Below, one piece after another: positions 48,333-60,279 of a stretch of DNA of 64,000 nucleotides (position 1 is its first letter; every line of letters begins with the position of its first letter). Both the position numbers and the translations under genes were made by a program. The notes under the pieces are model-generated. The model saw only the letters and a list, made by a program, of their open reading frames with translations. It did no database searches and was not told where the DNA came from. This stretch comes from Ovis canadensis (Eukaryota; Chordata; Mammalia; Artiodactyla; Bovidae). The stretch is taken from contig NC_091250.1 in the NCBI RefSeq assembly GCF_042477335.2, forward strand, positions 59,589,384-59,653,383, written 5' to 3'.

Positions 48333-49624
48333 TACTAGAGCCAAAGTACTATATTTTCCCAAATTTGGTAATGTCTGTTATACTGGTGACTGAAATTATG
48401 TAAAATAATAAAACATTATGTAGGTGAATGAAATAGGATTAAGACAAGTTTATATAGAAAGATCCAATAAAGGTGTTACTAAAAGAAGGGCTGTCAAATG
48501 AAAATACTGGGAAAACATGGGGAATTATGATTATGATTTATATTAAAAATCATAAAAATCTAGAATGATTCTGCACTCAGGCTACCACACAAATAGACTT
48601 AATTATTTTTCCTTCAGAAAGCAAGACAAGACAAGTAAATACCATCCATGATACATTATTAGGGATGTTTGTATCACAAAGATGAATGGATCCCCCATTA
48701 GTACATTTTAGTTCAGTGCAAAGGTCTATCTTATATCAAAAGTTTCATATTTGAATATATAATTTGTATGTTTTAAGCAGAAGCAAAACAATTAAACTGT
48801 GTATACTTCAATCAACTTTTTAAAATAAGCCCACCAAATACTCACTCATTGGTTAGATAAGGAGTCTAATGTATATAATATATACACACAAAAGTTACTT
48901 ATAATCATATGTGTAATTTTAATTTATTTAAGAAATGATGTTATATACATATTTTATATGTGAATACATGTGTGTATATGTGTATTTGTAACAATATATT
49001 TATACCTGTATACACATACATAAAATATATATAAATACCATGAAATTATCTGCTCTACTGCTTGACCAAATCATGCAATCATGCAATAGACCTTTCATAA
49101 GGAGGTAATTTAGCAAACTCAGAGTGTGAAATTAAACTTAGCAACAATGACCACGGTGCGTGTAGGCACCACAGTTCTGGTTGAAAGCATCTTGTTTAAC
49201 TTACTGTTCCTTTACCCTTATCAGCAATGGCCAGAGCCTAGGAACTTCTTGTTTAGACATCCTAAGATTCACTTTCTAGTGAGGTTCAAGTACCTAAACC
49301 TAAGCTCTTACTGCAAAGGTACCATTTGCACCCTACTCAGATGTCTGCCTAGGAACTCTTTGGATTTGTAAGTCTCTTAGGGATTAGTTCAAGTTTTTAA
49401 AGCTTCTTCCTCTTCAGGATGTGGAGTAAGACTGGCCAAATAAATTCAGAAGTCCAAATGGTGAAGGAAATTGCTCTTGTTTAAAATATATAAGAACATT
49501 TTGTTTTGGTGAATGGGCATATTTTCATTTTTCTCCTTTACTGAAAAGACATAAAAACAGTATCAAATATAAGAGAGCATTATACTATTAAGTATAATAA
49601 ACAGTAACAACATATTGCAAGTAA

Positions 49625-49815
49625 ACCTGAGTTCAAACTTTTACTCTTTGCTTTCTAGCTCTGTGATCTTGGACAAGTTACTTAACATCTCTGAACCTTA
49701 TTTCCTCATCTTAAAAAACAAAAACACTACCATCTTCATGAGGCTCTTGTGAAATTAGCTAAAATGATTTATATGCTTGGCATATTTATTGAGTGGAAGA
49801 CCAATAAAGGTTCAT
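49625..49815 (+). mobile_element. MIR SINE
   Basis: CTCTGTGATCTTGGACAAGT, TACTTAACATCTCTGAACCT and GCTTGGCATATTTATTGAGT follow MIR in forward order. It ends about 0.3 kb from exon 7. Confidence 0.7.
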
Positions 49816-50091
49816 TTCTCCTCCTATTCAAGTTTTAGTGTCTTAATTGGGAGTAGGTTTATTTGTGGATCCAAATCAGTAATATACATTAGAGAGTCTG
49901 TCCCGAGTCTGACAAACAATAAATGTCTCCTCTTAAAAAAATAAACAACTGAAAATATTTATAGATAACTTCTTGTTCAATGTTGTTTATACTTAATTTC
50001 ATTAATTGCATAGAGACTATACTTTGTTTAATATACATTTCACATACACACTCATCCATTCAAAAAGGTCCAAATGAAATGTAAGACTTAC

Positions 50092-50165
50092 CTGCAGTTC
50101 CAGAGAGTTCCACACTTAAGGTTCGCTCAATAGTCTTGTTCTCAAATGGGGAACCCTTGGGGTCA
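50092..50165 (-). CDS. PPARGC1A: PPARGC1A exon 7 (residues about 265-290)
   Basis: This 74-bp exon starts with the last base of the asparagine codon (acceptor ATCTTCCAG) and ends with the first base of a glycine codon (donor GTAAGT). The translation is DPKGSPFENKTIERTLSVEL and then SGTA. No stop occurs in the normal frame. An alternative acceptor 31 nt upstream extends the exon at its 5' end and changes the frame; it is annotated separately. The exon belongs to the region between the receptor boxes and the repression domain. Confidence 0.97.
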
Positions 50166-50198
50166 CTGGAAGATATGGCACATTTATAAAAACAAACT
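50166..50198 (-). promoter_or_regulatory. PPARGC1A: Alternative acceptor of exon 7 for the NT-PGC-1alpha isoform
   Basis: An AG (plus-strand CT at 50197-50198, context CCATTTCAG) lies exactly 31 nt before the normal exon 7 start. Using it adds 31 nt, and the exon 6 frame then reads Asn-Leu-Phe-Leu-TAA. This is the known structure of NT-PGC-1alpha in mouse, whose short isoform ends with LFL. Here the product would be about 268 residues, keeping the activation domain, receptor boxes and the LTPESP sites but losing the RS and RRM regions. Conservation is seen directly; use in this species is inferred. Confidence 0.85.
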
Positions 50199-50274
50199 GA
50201 AATGGAGTTGCTGTAGCCAAATGTATTAGAACCCCCTTCCCTTTCTGAAAATGGTTACATTTCTTAATACTTAC

Positions 50275-50320
50275 TTTGGTGACTCTGGGGTCAGAGGAAG
50301 AGATAAAGTTGTTGGTTTGG
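50275..50320 (-). CDS. PPARGC1A: PPARGC1A exon 6 (46-bp micro-exon, residues about 250-265)
   Basis: This very short exon lies between a strong acceptor (TTTCCTTTAG) and donor (GTAAGT). It encodes AKPTTLSLPLTPESP plus two bases of an asparagine codon. T260 and S263 in LTPESP align with the p38 MAPK sites T262 and S265 of mouse and form part of the phosphodegron recognised by Fbxw7/Cdc4. Only 109 bp of intron separate it from exon 7. Its donor is the one used for both full-length PGC-1alpha and the truncated NT isoform. Confidence 0.97.
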
Positions 50321-53300
50321 CTAAAGGAAAAAAAAGGAAACTAATTATGAAATATTGAGTGTTTTTCTGATTTGGTTTCTTTCTACAACAGTCAAGTTGG
50401 AAACTGGAAACAGGAAAACTAAAGTAAGGAAATCCCTGAATATTGGATCAAAGTCAGACAACAGTCCATTATGCTAAAACAAATTCCAAACAACATTTGC
50501 ATCAGTAGACTATCATTTGAAAACATACGAAAACAGAATTTTCCCCAAAATGTAGCATCACTGTTAAGGATACAAAATTTGCATAAGACCATCAGAGAAA
50601 AATAATGTTTTCTATTTTAATTTGGAATATAGTACACGGTTTGTTTAGACACGAAAACAGCAGAGTAACTACGAGACGACAGAACGTTATGAATATTCAG
50701 TTGATTTTTCTCCTAAAATGTATAATTTTACATCTAGCTTTGAGAATAGGTTATTGCTATGAGGCCAAACTCCCTCAATAACCATTCTATCTGCTGAAAA
50801 TTAATTGAGAGACCGTGACAAATTATAAACACTGACCCAAATAGTTTAGAAGGGTTCAGATCCCCAAATCTGATAGGCAACTAAAGTAAAAATAACGTTT
50901 ATCAGTTGAGAGACCTATAGACTTGCAAAGAGAGCTCATCTACTTCTTTTGAGGTTTCCTGAGTCTTACCTCCTACAGGAGGCATTTCCCAATTATGAAG
51001 GGTGGAGTAAGAATCTTCTCACTCCAAAATTTCAATTGCTTCTCCTTGGCAGTCTTGTATTTTGAACAGAAGGAGGAGAAAACTGGTGAGAAACGTACTT
51101 GGGGTATACATCCACATATTATGTGTATATAGATATATATATATACATATATATATGCTTACCTATAAAGATATATTTATATGTATGTAGGTTTTGTCAT
51201 TTTTTCTCGTTAAAATAACTACTTTCAAAAGGTCAAGAGGTAGTCATTTATGTAATGAAAATCATGGACTTGAAACCAAAAAGGTCTTTAGAATAAACTT
51301 TCTTATTTTATGGATGAAAAACTTGAGACCTAAGATGCTTAATGATATTTCCAGGGCCATAAAACTAGTTACTGGCAGAGTTGGGCCCAGAATATGTTTT
51401 CCTTCTCCTATTATCAAAAAGAATTGCATTCAATAGATATTAAAACAAATTAATCAACCTCAGTATTTAAGGTCCCTTGAAATGTGAAAATATTATTTAT
51501 GTCCAAATTAGGTTGAAATTAGGTACTTTACTTGGACAAATAGTATTTACATATTTAATTTGTAGATTTAAAATTCATTTTCAAGCAACTGAATGTTTAT
51601 CATCTATCCAGTGTGCATCCAGAAATATGAAGCTAACGCAAATTAGGTGCACTGATTGATTGGCTTTTTCAGATATACCAATAAATAAACTGATTTGACA
51701 TTAATTTTTTAGTATATCTGATATAAAGAGCCTTTCAAAAAGAACACATTTATGAAGGAACTTTACCAACTTCCCCGGTGCTCAATTAATAATTAAGATG
51801 ATCTATACAGGTACTACACAAATATTACCAGGTATGAACTATGTGTTGTGACACAATGATGTGCATTGTAAATAAGTTGCTGAAATTTCAGTTTTCAGGG
51901 TTTAGGGAATTTTCAAAGGAAGATTCCCAAAATTCTGATAGTTGGGTACAAGCAAAGCCTATGGCAATGGAAGGAGATGGACAGGAAGTGGTCATATTTT
52001 ATGAGACAAAATGCAACCAGCAAATGAGGGCCACAGCAAGGGTATAGCTTCAAGAATCCAATCCCAAAATAAGCCCACACTTAGAAAAACTAAAAGTGCT
52101 GATTTGGTTTTTTGTAAGTTTAACCACACTATTCCAATGACTGGAAGACCAGGGACTCTGAGATCCTTGAGGACAGGAATGAATCTTTTTCATGAAGATC
52201 ATGATATTTTTGACGAATGATTGCATTAACAAAGGGATCAATAAAAGAACAAATGGGCCCCCACAATTGCCAAAGCCCAGACCTTTATACTGAGGAAGTA
52301 AGCTTGATGCACAACAGTATAGAAAGCACACATGAAGCTAGTGTGAAAAAATGACAATACATTCAGTAAGGAAACCTCAGAAAATTCTCTTAGCTATTGT
52401 CTCTAATCATTCATATATTTTCTATATTAAAATTCTGAACAATAAATATCCCCTGAAACTCAGCATTTATATCCTATTGGTTTTTAACAATCAGCCATAG
52501 CTACATGTATGTTTTCTTTTAGACCTTAAGTAACTACAGGATTTTTTTTTTTTTTTGGTTAATAAGCTTTGTTCTGTTCTGAGCTAGCTACACTTTTGCT
52601 GCCTCACCATAGAAATACACCTTATTAAAAAAACCTACATACAGCAGGTCTCATCCAAAGAATATGTCCTTCAAAGGCCAATTTAATTTCTCACTGGCAT
52701 GGTTTGTAACAGATTACAGTAATATTTAGTGGTGCATGGACTGAGAAAGTTTTAAAATCCTCAAAATCCAAAAGGACCAACTGGACAGAAAAAAAAAAAA
52801 AAAGAACAACAGAAAACCCCACACACACTTCAGAGAATGTGCTGCTGGACTAGGTTCACTCACTAAAGGGTTCTAGCAAGTTTGCAGCTTTAAATTCAGC
52901 TCTAGAAAATGAATGCTTGACCAGGACCAGGCAACGACTAGTCCAGTGAGTCCTTCAATTCAGGGCCTAGACTCCCACAGCACAGTTGGTCCTAAGCTAA
53001 GAAAACTGTTCCAGTGTATGTGTGTTTGAGAAGCCAATCGGGGGAAGCAAACTAAGAGACTATGGCTCATTTTGATAAGCATAGTTCCTTGAACTGATAG
53101 AAAGGGATGGACAGTGATTTCAAGATATCCACCAAGGAAAACCTAATGAAGAGCCAATTAAAAACATTAAAGGAATATGAAAGTCCCAGGCTTATGGTGA
53201 AGTAGGAATGAGAGAGGGAAATTCAAAACACTGGGAAAGAAAAGACGTATTAAAAGCAGCAGCAACAGCATACCTGTATGAAATAATCATGGTTCAAAAC

Positions 53301-54227
53301 AGGGATCAGGGGCTACCACTCTGCAGCTGGAAGGGGAATTGGGGAAACAGAAGGAAGAAAAAGAGGTGGATGTTTATAATTGCTATTTTAGAATGTGTCT
53401 ACTTCCACTACAAAGTCAGAGGAACAGATAATGTGGAAGTTAAATATATTAAAGGAACAGCAACTTGCTATGAGCTCTCTTTGGGCCTCTACAACTAGAA
53501 TGCTTTGAGGGAAGACACCAAAAATAAAGAAAATTTTATATTTGCCAACAGAAGTTTTCCCCAGATCACCCTGTTCTGCTCAGGAGCGTCAGCTTTTCAG
53601 TAACGTATAGGGACAATAGAAGTCAACCCAGATGTTTAGTATATAAGCAATATATTTTTAAATAGAAAGAAAAAATTTTAAATATCCAGGAATTTCCAAA
53701 TTGATAGTTACAAAATAAAATGTGTGAGTGTGCCATGTAGTCTAAAAATAGAATGTACATCATAACTGGGAGTGACTGCCTAAGTACTATTTGCTATTTC
53801 TTAAAGCATAAACAGCAATCAACAGTGCCTCATTTTTTCCCCCGTTATTGGAAGGGAAAAAAAGCGTTTTCATGAACTGGCTAGCCCAGCTTGCTCAGAA
53901 CTTCAGTTATCTCAGCAATTCAGAGATTCCTACCAACATCACCTGATGTTGCAATGCCCTCTGCACCCCATCTCCCACAACCTGGCTAATATTTCAGGTG
54001 CCTTTTGGGGACTATGAGTTGGGCTGCATTTCAGCTGAACAGGATATGTTCAATCTGGGTCCAAGGAAGGATTTTTTTCTTTCCCTACTATCATAAAGTG
54101 TTGAACTCTCTGTCAAGAGAGACACCGATGGAACAGAAGCCTGAGGTTTGGGTGTCCTCAGCCTGGAGCAGGTTTGCTCTGCCCTCACCACCCTTACCAA
54201 CAGTGGGTGTTCAGGGGTCCAGCCTAC
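50321..54227 (-). other. Intron 5 of PPARGC1A
   Basis: The 3.9-kb intron has donor GTAGGC and acceptor TTTCCTTTAG. A short TA/TG repeat lies at 51122-51185 and poly-A or poly-T runs at 52541-52557 and 52788-52803. No ruminant SINE or LINE was recognised and no exon is supported. Confidence 0.85.
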
Positions 54228-54432
54228 CTTGTAGATGTTGCGTCTGCGATTGTGTGTGGGCCTTCTTTTTGGAGGTGCATTTGTCTCTGCTGCTGTTCCG
54301 GTTCTCTGTGGGTTTGGTGTGAGGAGGGTCATCATTTGTGGTCAGATACTTGAGAAGTTCTGAGCACGGACGTCTTTGTGGCTTTTGCTGTTGACAAATG
54401 CTCTTCGCTTTATTGCTCCATGAATTCTCGGT
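54228..54432 (-). CDS. PPARGC1A: PPARGC1A exon 5 (residues about 182-250)
   Basis: This 205-bp exon enters in phase 0 and leaves one base of codon 250 at its end (donor GTAGGC). The translation starts TENSWSNKAKSICQQQ and includes SELLKYLTTND, the L3-type leucine motif that also contributes to receptor contact. It ends in a Gln/Ser/Lys-rich stretch (KKKAHTQSQTQHLQ). The acceptor is TTTTTAAG, with A at -3 instead of the usual pyrimidine; the exon length and phase still match, so I accept it. The exon sits 863 bp downstream of exon 4 and 3.9 kb upstream of exon 6. Confidence 0.97.
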
Positions 54433-55295
54433 CTTAAAAACAAGGCATAAAGAAAGGGAAAATTAGTGAACTGAACCTTATCAAAATGGATATAGGTTTT
54501 CTGAAGAGATGAGATTTTCAATGAAGTGTTCAGTCTAAGTGTACTAGATCTATGAGCTGTGAATAATTGTTTGCAGAACAAGGAAAGAAAATTACATTTA
54601 AAATTCCTAAATGACATTTATACAGCTTTTTATTTCATTTCTCCTACATTTCAATGTTCCTACTCAGCAACATGTAACTAACAAGACCCTACAGCGCCTT
54701 TACTGTGAATTTAAAAAAAAAAAAAAAAAGCTGGCTTAAACCTTAATTCGCCACTGATTGCCAGAGCCCAGTATTCACAATTCTCTTAAGTACCCCTTAA
54801 CGCTCCGTTTTCACTCACAGTGAATGGCAAGACAAACATTGTTTAATACAGCCCGCTAACTGAATTATGTCATTGCCAGCATTCCATCCAATTAATGGCA
54901 GAGATAGATCTTTTGCGGTGATTCCTGAGCAATCTTTCTCAGGTTAGACAGCTGGCAAAATGGCACTGCAGCATCTTAAAGACACTCATAGATGATACCA
55001 ACCTATCAGCAAATTTTATTGTAGCCCACGCTGCTGCATGTATTAATAAAATAGGCATGAAGTAACAGATGGTAGAACTTGCATTTCAATTGTCCAAAGA
55101 CAAAGCATCAGTGAACTTTTCCTAGCTTCAAATAGCTAGACTACTGCTTTTGGAGACCCATTTTATAATGTTTCACCATTATGAAGTCTCTGCAGGATTC
55201 CAGCTGAATTAATACACAGAAGCCTATTGTTTATAACTTTAAGCAAAACCTCCTTGTGACTTCCCCTCCTGTATTAGAAAACTTTACAATTGTAC
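54433..55295 (-). other. Intron 4 of PPARGC1A (863 bp)
   Basis: Donor GTACAA, acceptor TTTTTAAG. An A-run on plus lies at 54712-54729. No transposable element or exon was recognised. Confidence 0.9.
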
Positions 55296-55418
55296 CTTAA
55301 CAACTGCAGGGTTTGTTCTGATCCTGTGATTATGGTTTGCATGGTTCTGGGTACTGAGGCCACTGCATTCATTATAACTTAGCTGAGTGTTGGCTGGTGC
55401 CAGTAAGAGCTTCTTAAG
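55296..55418 (-). CDS. PPARGC1A: PPARGC1A exon 4 (LXXLL nuclear-receptor box, residues about 141-181)
   Basis: This exon is 123 bp and phase 0, preceded by TTTCTAG and followed by donor GTACAA. It opens with LKKLLLAP, so the LKKLL box (residues 141-145), the main ligand-dependent docking helix for nuclear receptors, lies directly at the exon 3/4 junction. The exon ends NPAVVK. The threonine in HRIRTNP (about residue 175) aligns with the AMPK target T177 of mouse. The donor GTACAA is weaker than the other donors of this gene. Skipping the exon would remove the receptor box and keep the frame, because it is a whole number of codons. Confidence 0.97.
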
Positions 55419-57214
55419 CTAGAAACATATCCAGGAGGAGGGAAAGCGAGAAAAGTTAGGCATCTTTTAAGCATGAGAATAAGCTACTAAAACTTTAACC
55501 TTAAAATTAATTATAATTACAAAAATGGATTCACTCTAATCACAGAACACCTTAGCACAATAGCACTAAAGGAAACTAATTTTTTAAAAATTAGAAAAAG
55601 TTGGGTATTACACTACCAATTGTGAAAGTGTTACTGTTTGCCACATTTAAAACTTAGCTGTGTCTACCTTAATTTTTCTTTAGATAAAACAAGGCAAAAG
55701 AATCTTCCTAAAAAGATTCCAAATACCTAAGAGTTGAGAAAGCTGCTTTGATAAATGAAGGCTAGGGGAATGCGTGTACATTTTCCCCTCAATAACCCAA
55801 ATGAATCAAATACCAATAAATGAAAGATTCTGTGATGCTCTGAATCATGTTTTTCAAATAAGCATAAAACACTACCGATTCAAATAATATTTGGGCTAAA
55901 AGAGCAAGTTTCGCTAAAAAGGACTTTTAAGAAAGTAGAGTTCTGGCTTGTAGATTAGGAGATGTGGGTTTTGGCTTAGGCAAAACATTTCCTCTCTCTT
56001 GACCTCTGTCTCTTCATTTGATTCACTGGCCTTCCAGCACCTCCCTGCTGGGACATGCAGTATGACTCTGAGTTAACAACCCCTCCCAGTTGAAACCATG
56101 GTGTGGATGGAAATGATTGGGTATTATTATATCAGAGCACTAGAGAGCAAAGCCATGCCACTGACACAAGGAAAAATTGGGAGATACATATGTTATCATT
56201 GTTTATAAGACAGTCTCCTCCAGACCAGAAATCTCAAAATGCAAAGGCATATATGGAATATATTATATGGAATGCTTTTAACATTTAAAACCTTAGAGAT
56301 GGGAGAGAAACAGCAACTATAAGGCAGGCCAAAGCACATTATTAAAGTTTGCAGGATGACGTTTCATAATTTACATTATGTGCTCTTACATCAGATTTAT
56401 GGCAAGTGACAAATGGCTACCATAGCTGAGAAGGTAAACTGTGTCTTAGAACTAATAAAATCCTGGTTGAGCACTGCCTTGAAAAGAAAATTCACTCTTC
56501 ATTGCTAACAAATCCACTCTTCATTGCCTACCATAAATTTAGGAAACTTAGGTTGCAAATGTGCTATTATTTTCTAATCTTCGTAAGAATTATGGATGCA
56601 AAGCCTTAAAATATTGCATGCTCTTTGATCTACCTGCTATTTCTAAAATAATATGCATGAGAATAAAACTACAAATATATCAATTATCATGCAATTTATG
56701 ATCATGAAAAAAATAGGAAAAAGACTAAATAACCAACCATAAGGGATTGCTTAATGAATTGGTTCATCTCTGAACAATAAAATGCTATGCAACCATTCAA
56801 AACTATGCATCTATTTAAAATTCCTGAACATGCTCATGATACATCTTAAAACAAGAGGAGATTTTGATCCTTTTTGATATTAGAGACTATTACAGGTGAA
56901 CTTTCTGTCTATTCTTTTAGTCATCTACATTTTCTAAGTTTCTAACCATAAACATAAATAATATTAAGACATCAAAACCTACAAATAAACAGCAAAAGAT
57001 AGTTTCAAAAAGCGGCAGTAAGACCTCATGAAGTCTGCATTATCAACAGTTTTCAACAGGGAATCACAGAATTTGCAACTCTGAGTATGCTTGGGGATTA
57101 TTTTGGCATGAGTCTAAATGAAAAATCCAAACCTTATTGTTACTACATCATACCCATGCAGCGGGTAGCCAGAGGCAACTCCAATTCCTGTTAAACAGTA
57201 GGAAGGGTTCTTAC
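55419..57214 (-). other. Intron 3 of PPARGC1A (1.8 kb)
   Basis: Donor GTAAGA, acceptor TATGTTTCTAG. A weak MIR-like stretch is visible around 55935-56020 (GTGGGTTTTGGCTTAGGC followed by a 'CTCTTGACCTCTGTCTC' core). Otherwise it is AT-rich unique-looking DNA without a supported exon. Confidence 0.85.
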
Positions 57215-57409
57215 TAGAGACGGCTCTTCTGCCTCCTGAGGCGGAGGGGTGCCGTCAGGCATGGAGGAAGGACTAGCCTCATTCTCGGTGGTCACATCTC
57301 CATCTGTCAGCGCATCAAATGAGGGCAATCCGTCTTCATCCACAGGGAGACTGTCCAGTGTCTCTGTGAGGACCGCTAGCAAGTTTGCCTCATTCTCTTC
57401 ATCTATCTT
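57215..57409 (-). CDS. PPARGC1A: PPARGC1A exon 3 (activation domain, residues about 76-140)
   Basis: This exon is 195 bp, phase 0 at both ends, with acceptor TTTTTGCAG and donor GTAAGA. The translation begins KIDEENEANLLAVLTETL and ends EAEEPSL. It is acidic and belongs to the N-terminal activation domain that recruits CBP/p300 and SRC-1. The first lysine corresponds to the reported acetylation site K77 of mouse. An internal methionine (SSMPDG, about residue 125) aligns with the start used by the human liver isoform L-PGC-1alpha, made from a promoter in intron 2. Its context here lacks a purine at -3, so initiation from it would be weak. The exon sits 1.8 kb upstream of exon 4. Confidence 0.97.
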
Positions 57410-58086
57410 CTGCAAAAACAGTAAAACAGAGGAAGACATGAGTGAGTTGACCCTGGGAGATGAGTAATCTATTAATCAGCATAGACTGAATACGTTTAAC
57501 CAAATGAGTACATGATACACGAAATTCGGAACATTTATCCCATAACACAAAAATCATGTCCTCCTCAAATTCCAAACTCCCTTTTGGTCTGAACCATACA
57601 ATCAATTAATACCTCTACTGGACCAATCTCTGATTGTTGAGCTTTCTAATTTAGCTATTTGTTATGTCAGTATTAATAACGCGAAATGTGATTCTGTCTT
57701 GTTCAGTCATTTTTCTCGTATTTATGTCTTGTTTTCTTAACTAAAAGAGAAGATTTAGAGAACCTCAGGGCTTGAGAGCATTTTAACCATTATCTACCGC
57801 AGCTTCAGACAGTGCTTCGATAGTGTTTCAGCCTCCTGTATAGCATATGCATCAAAATGTTCAGATAATTCTCTGCTCAAACACTGCCCGAAACTGAAGT
57901 ATACCAAGAGAAACTATACACTTTCATGATTTCATTTATAATTTCATCACTGAACACTCCACAGTCATTTATTTCTCTCCTTGACATCTTTCCCAGCTTT
58001 AGTCATAAATCTATAATTGCCTATTGGACATTTCTACCTGATAAAGAGGTTCCTTGTCTCAAAATTCAAACTAAGGACTTTTCTTG

Positions 58087-58109
58087 AAAAAAAAAAAAAA
58101 AAAAAAAAA
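58087..58109 (+). repeat. A23 run
   Basis: Uninterrupted A homopolymer in intron 2. Confidence 0.95.
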
Positions 58110-58374
58110 CTTGCTGTTTCTCTTGACTTTCTGGGTTTGTATAACATTTCTACAGATCCTTAACTCTGGAACTACCCTGAATCCTCTTTACCTGGCCAGG
58201 CACTAAGTAGGATCTTATTTGTAGCATATCTTAAACGTATTCATTTCTTAAGACCAAGGGTACTTTCTAGGGCAATGTTCCTTCCAACAGGGGCTCTTGC
58301 AAATATAAATTTAACTCAGTTTCCCACCTGCCACACTCATTCCCACCAACACATCCTTGGAAAGCTGATTTTCA

Positions 58375-58480
58375 GTTATTTATTGCACAAACATTTTTGA
58401 ACACCTACTATATGTCAGAGTCATGCTAGGTGTTGGAGACACAAAGAGAAATAAGGCAAAACTCTGCCCCTTTGAGAACC
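58375..58480 (-). mobile_element. L2-like 3' piece
   Basis: TTATTTATTGCACAAACATT, ACCTACTATATGTCAGAGTC and TAGGTGTTGGAGACACAAAG follow the reverse of the L2 3' end. Confidence 0.5.
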
Positions 58481-59760
58481 CATCAATGGAAGGAAAGAAC
58501 CTGTAAACAACATGTTTTAAAAGATAATATTTGTTTATTTCAGCACTCTGTAAAAAGAAAAAAAAAAAAAACCACCTCAAGATCTTCCAAACTAGAGCTT
58601 ATATACCTTGTTGATAGGGCAATGTACTATATTCTTGTGTACCTGGGCAACCAATGCCAATGCTGGGCATACAATATAGTAAGTTATTGATTGCTTGCTG
58701 AGTAATTCACTGATCTGCATTTTTATGCCTAAAATATATATTGTGTAGACTACTTTCCCTTTCTTCTTTAAGCACTTCATGTCGTCCAATCTGACCTGCT
58801 TCTTAAGTCATTTTTTAAGTTTTGTACACTATGACATTAACAATATCAGCTCAATTATCCCACACAGATTCTATTACAAAATGCACCTAAGCTGCTGACA
58901 TCTAATGAAGCCAGCAGTGCCCATACTTCCTTTCTCTCTAGCACTGAACTCCAGTTAATTGACCTGACAAAATTACAAGAATCACAGAATAGGACAGCTA
59001 ATCAGAAAATCAAATTGTATTACTAGAGAAATTAGGCAGGCCTTTCTCACGTATACACTCTATTTTCATATAAAAATTGTTTTCCCTCATTACTGAGAAG
59101 TCTCCATCCAGGAGGAAAACTATGAACCTCTTTCTCTTTTGGATTCAAGAAGCCAAGAAGAGCAATATACGCTCTTCATGGCAGAGTTTATTCGGCATTT
59201 TTAACATTTGTTTCACTTTCCTTAATGCCCCTGGACTTGACATTGTGAGTTAAGTGGTTTGAGACACACAGGGTGGAGTGACAGTTCTATGAGTTTTTAG
59301 ACTGTAGTGCAGGAGATAAATTTTAACCAGAAGGCGTGAAATGTAAACTTCAAAAAGGTACCATTTCCTTCCAAAAATTGATCAATTCTTTACAATCCAA
59401 ATTGCTCAGTTGAGTAGAAAGACTTTATTGAGCACCCCCTTCACCCTCAACTCTTCTGGCCTCTGTCCATGCAAACTTATAATAATAAAGATCATGAAAT
59501 AATCTGCCCCTATTTTCTTTGGGGGATCATAATCTGGTATCCAAAGATGCCAATCTCTCCCTTTTAATTTTAACATAAATTTCCTCATGTACCAGAAACC
59601 AAATTCAGGTTATTGAACTATTCTGAATAAAATTAATATTTGAATTAAATATATTGCTTAAAATCATCTCAAAATCATGAAATTTACATTAATATAAGTA
59701 TCTCCATATTATCTAATAAATATAGTCTTTGAAAATGTCTCAAACATACCAGACATGCTT

Positions 59761-59814
59761 ACACACACACACATACACACACATGCATACACACAACCAC
59801 ACACACACACACAG
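59761..59814. repeat. CA microsatellite, interrupted
   Basis: CA units broken by CATACA and CAACCA interruptions. Confidence 0.95.
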
Positions 59815-60277
59815 TTTAAATAAATAAGTTGGACATTTTTTCCAGATAACCCAGTTTCCAGAAAGGCTTATTTCATTGAAGTTCAAAAAGAACTTAGGCA
59901 AAAATAGTTAAGCATGTTTACCAATAAATGAGTAATTTTGTTTACTCCGATTTACATTTTGTGTTTAACTTCCCAGCAATACTACAAGCCCCTATTTGCT
60001 TTCAATCACATAATACAATAGCATCTTAGTTCTATCCCTAGTGTAAACAAACCATGATAATTCCAATCAAGTCAAAATGACAAAGAACACTTAACTAGTT
60101 TTCTCCAATTTCTTTAATAAGCCCAGGTGAATGTACACCAAATACAATGGCAGAAATACTGGAGCTTGATAATGTCATAATTAATTTACAAGACCTGATT
60201 AAACCACCAGCTATTTAAATTTTCCTCTCTTCTGAAACTACAATGGGAGGGAAGAGTTTGTGGAATGGAAGACTGGC

Positions 60278-60279
<2 letters not shown>

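Larger units (their letters stand above)
38413..50091 (-). other. Intron 7 of PPARGC1A
   Basis: At 11.7 kb this is the longest complete intron in the window. It has TA/CA microsatellites (39709-39753, 44341-44425), a 140-bp pyrimidine-rich tract (40211-40350), an L2-like scrap (41280-41340), Bov-tA (44151-44340), a BovB-tail piece (46147-46260), Bov-A2 (48060-48332) and MIR copies (45665-45925, 46900-47100, 49625-49815). The stretch 46800-49100 is markedly AT-rich. I see no supported extra exon. Confidence 0.85.
16106..57409 (-). other. PPARGC1A: PPARGC1A gene, exons 3-13 and 3' UTR (5' end outside window)
   Basis: The gene encodes PGC-1alpha, a nuclear coactivator that docks on PPARs, ERRs, HNF4A and other receptors to drive mitochondrial biogenesis, thermogenesis and gluconeogenesis. 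Eleven minus-strand exons were found by matching translated segments to the known protein and then fixing each end at a GT or AG splice site. Their sizes are 195, 123, 205, 46, 74, 919, 105, 121, 122, 152 and 104 coding bases. All phases join without a stop, so the copy looks functional rather than processed or broken. Adding 225 bases for exons 1-2 gives 796 residues, the cattle length as I recall it. Exons 1-2 and the promoters lie to the right of the window. Confidence 0.97.

Noticed and set aside
53208-53498. Plus-strand 96-codon frame in intron 5
   Set aside because: No recognised family, no splice or poly(A) context, and length expected by chance.
54005-54335. Long plus- and minus-strand frames around exon 5
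   Set aside because: They are out-of-phase or antisense readings across the exon 5 boundary; the true frame matches PGC-1alpha.
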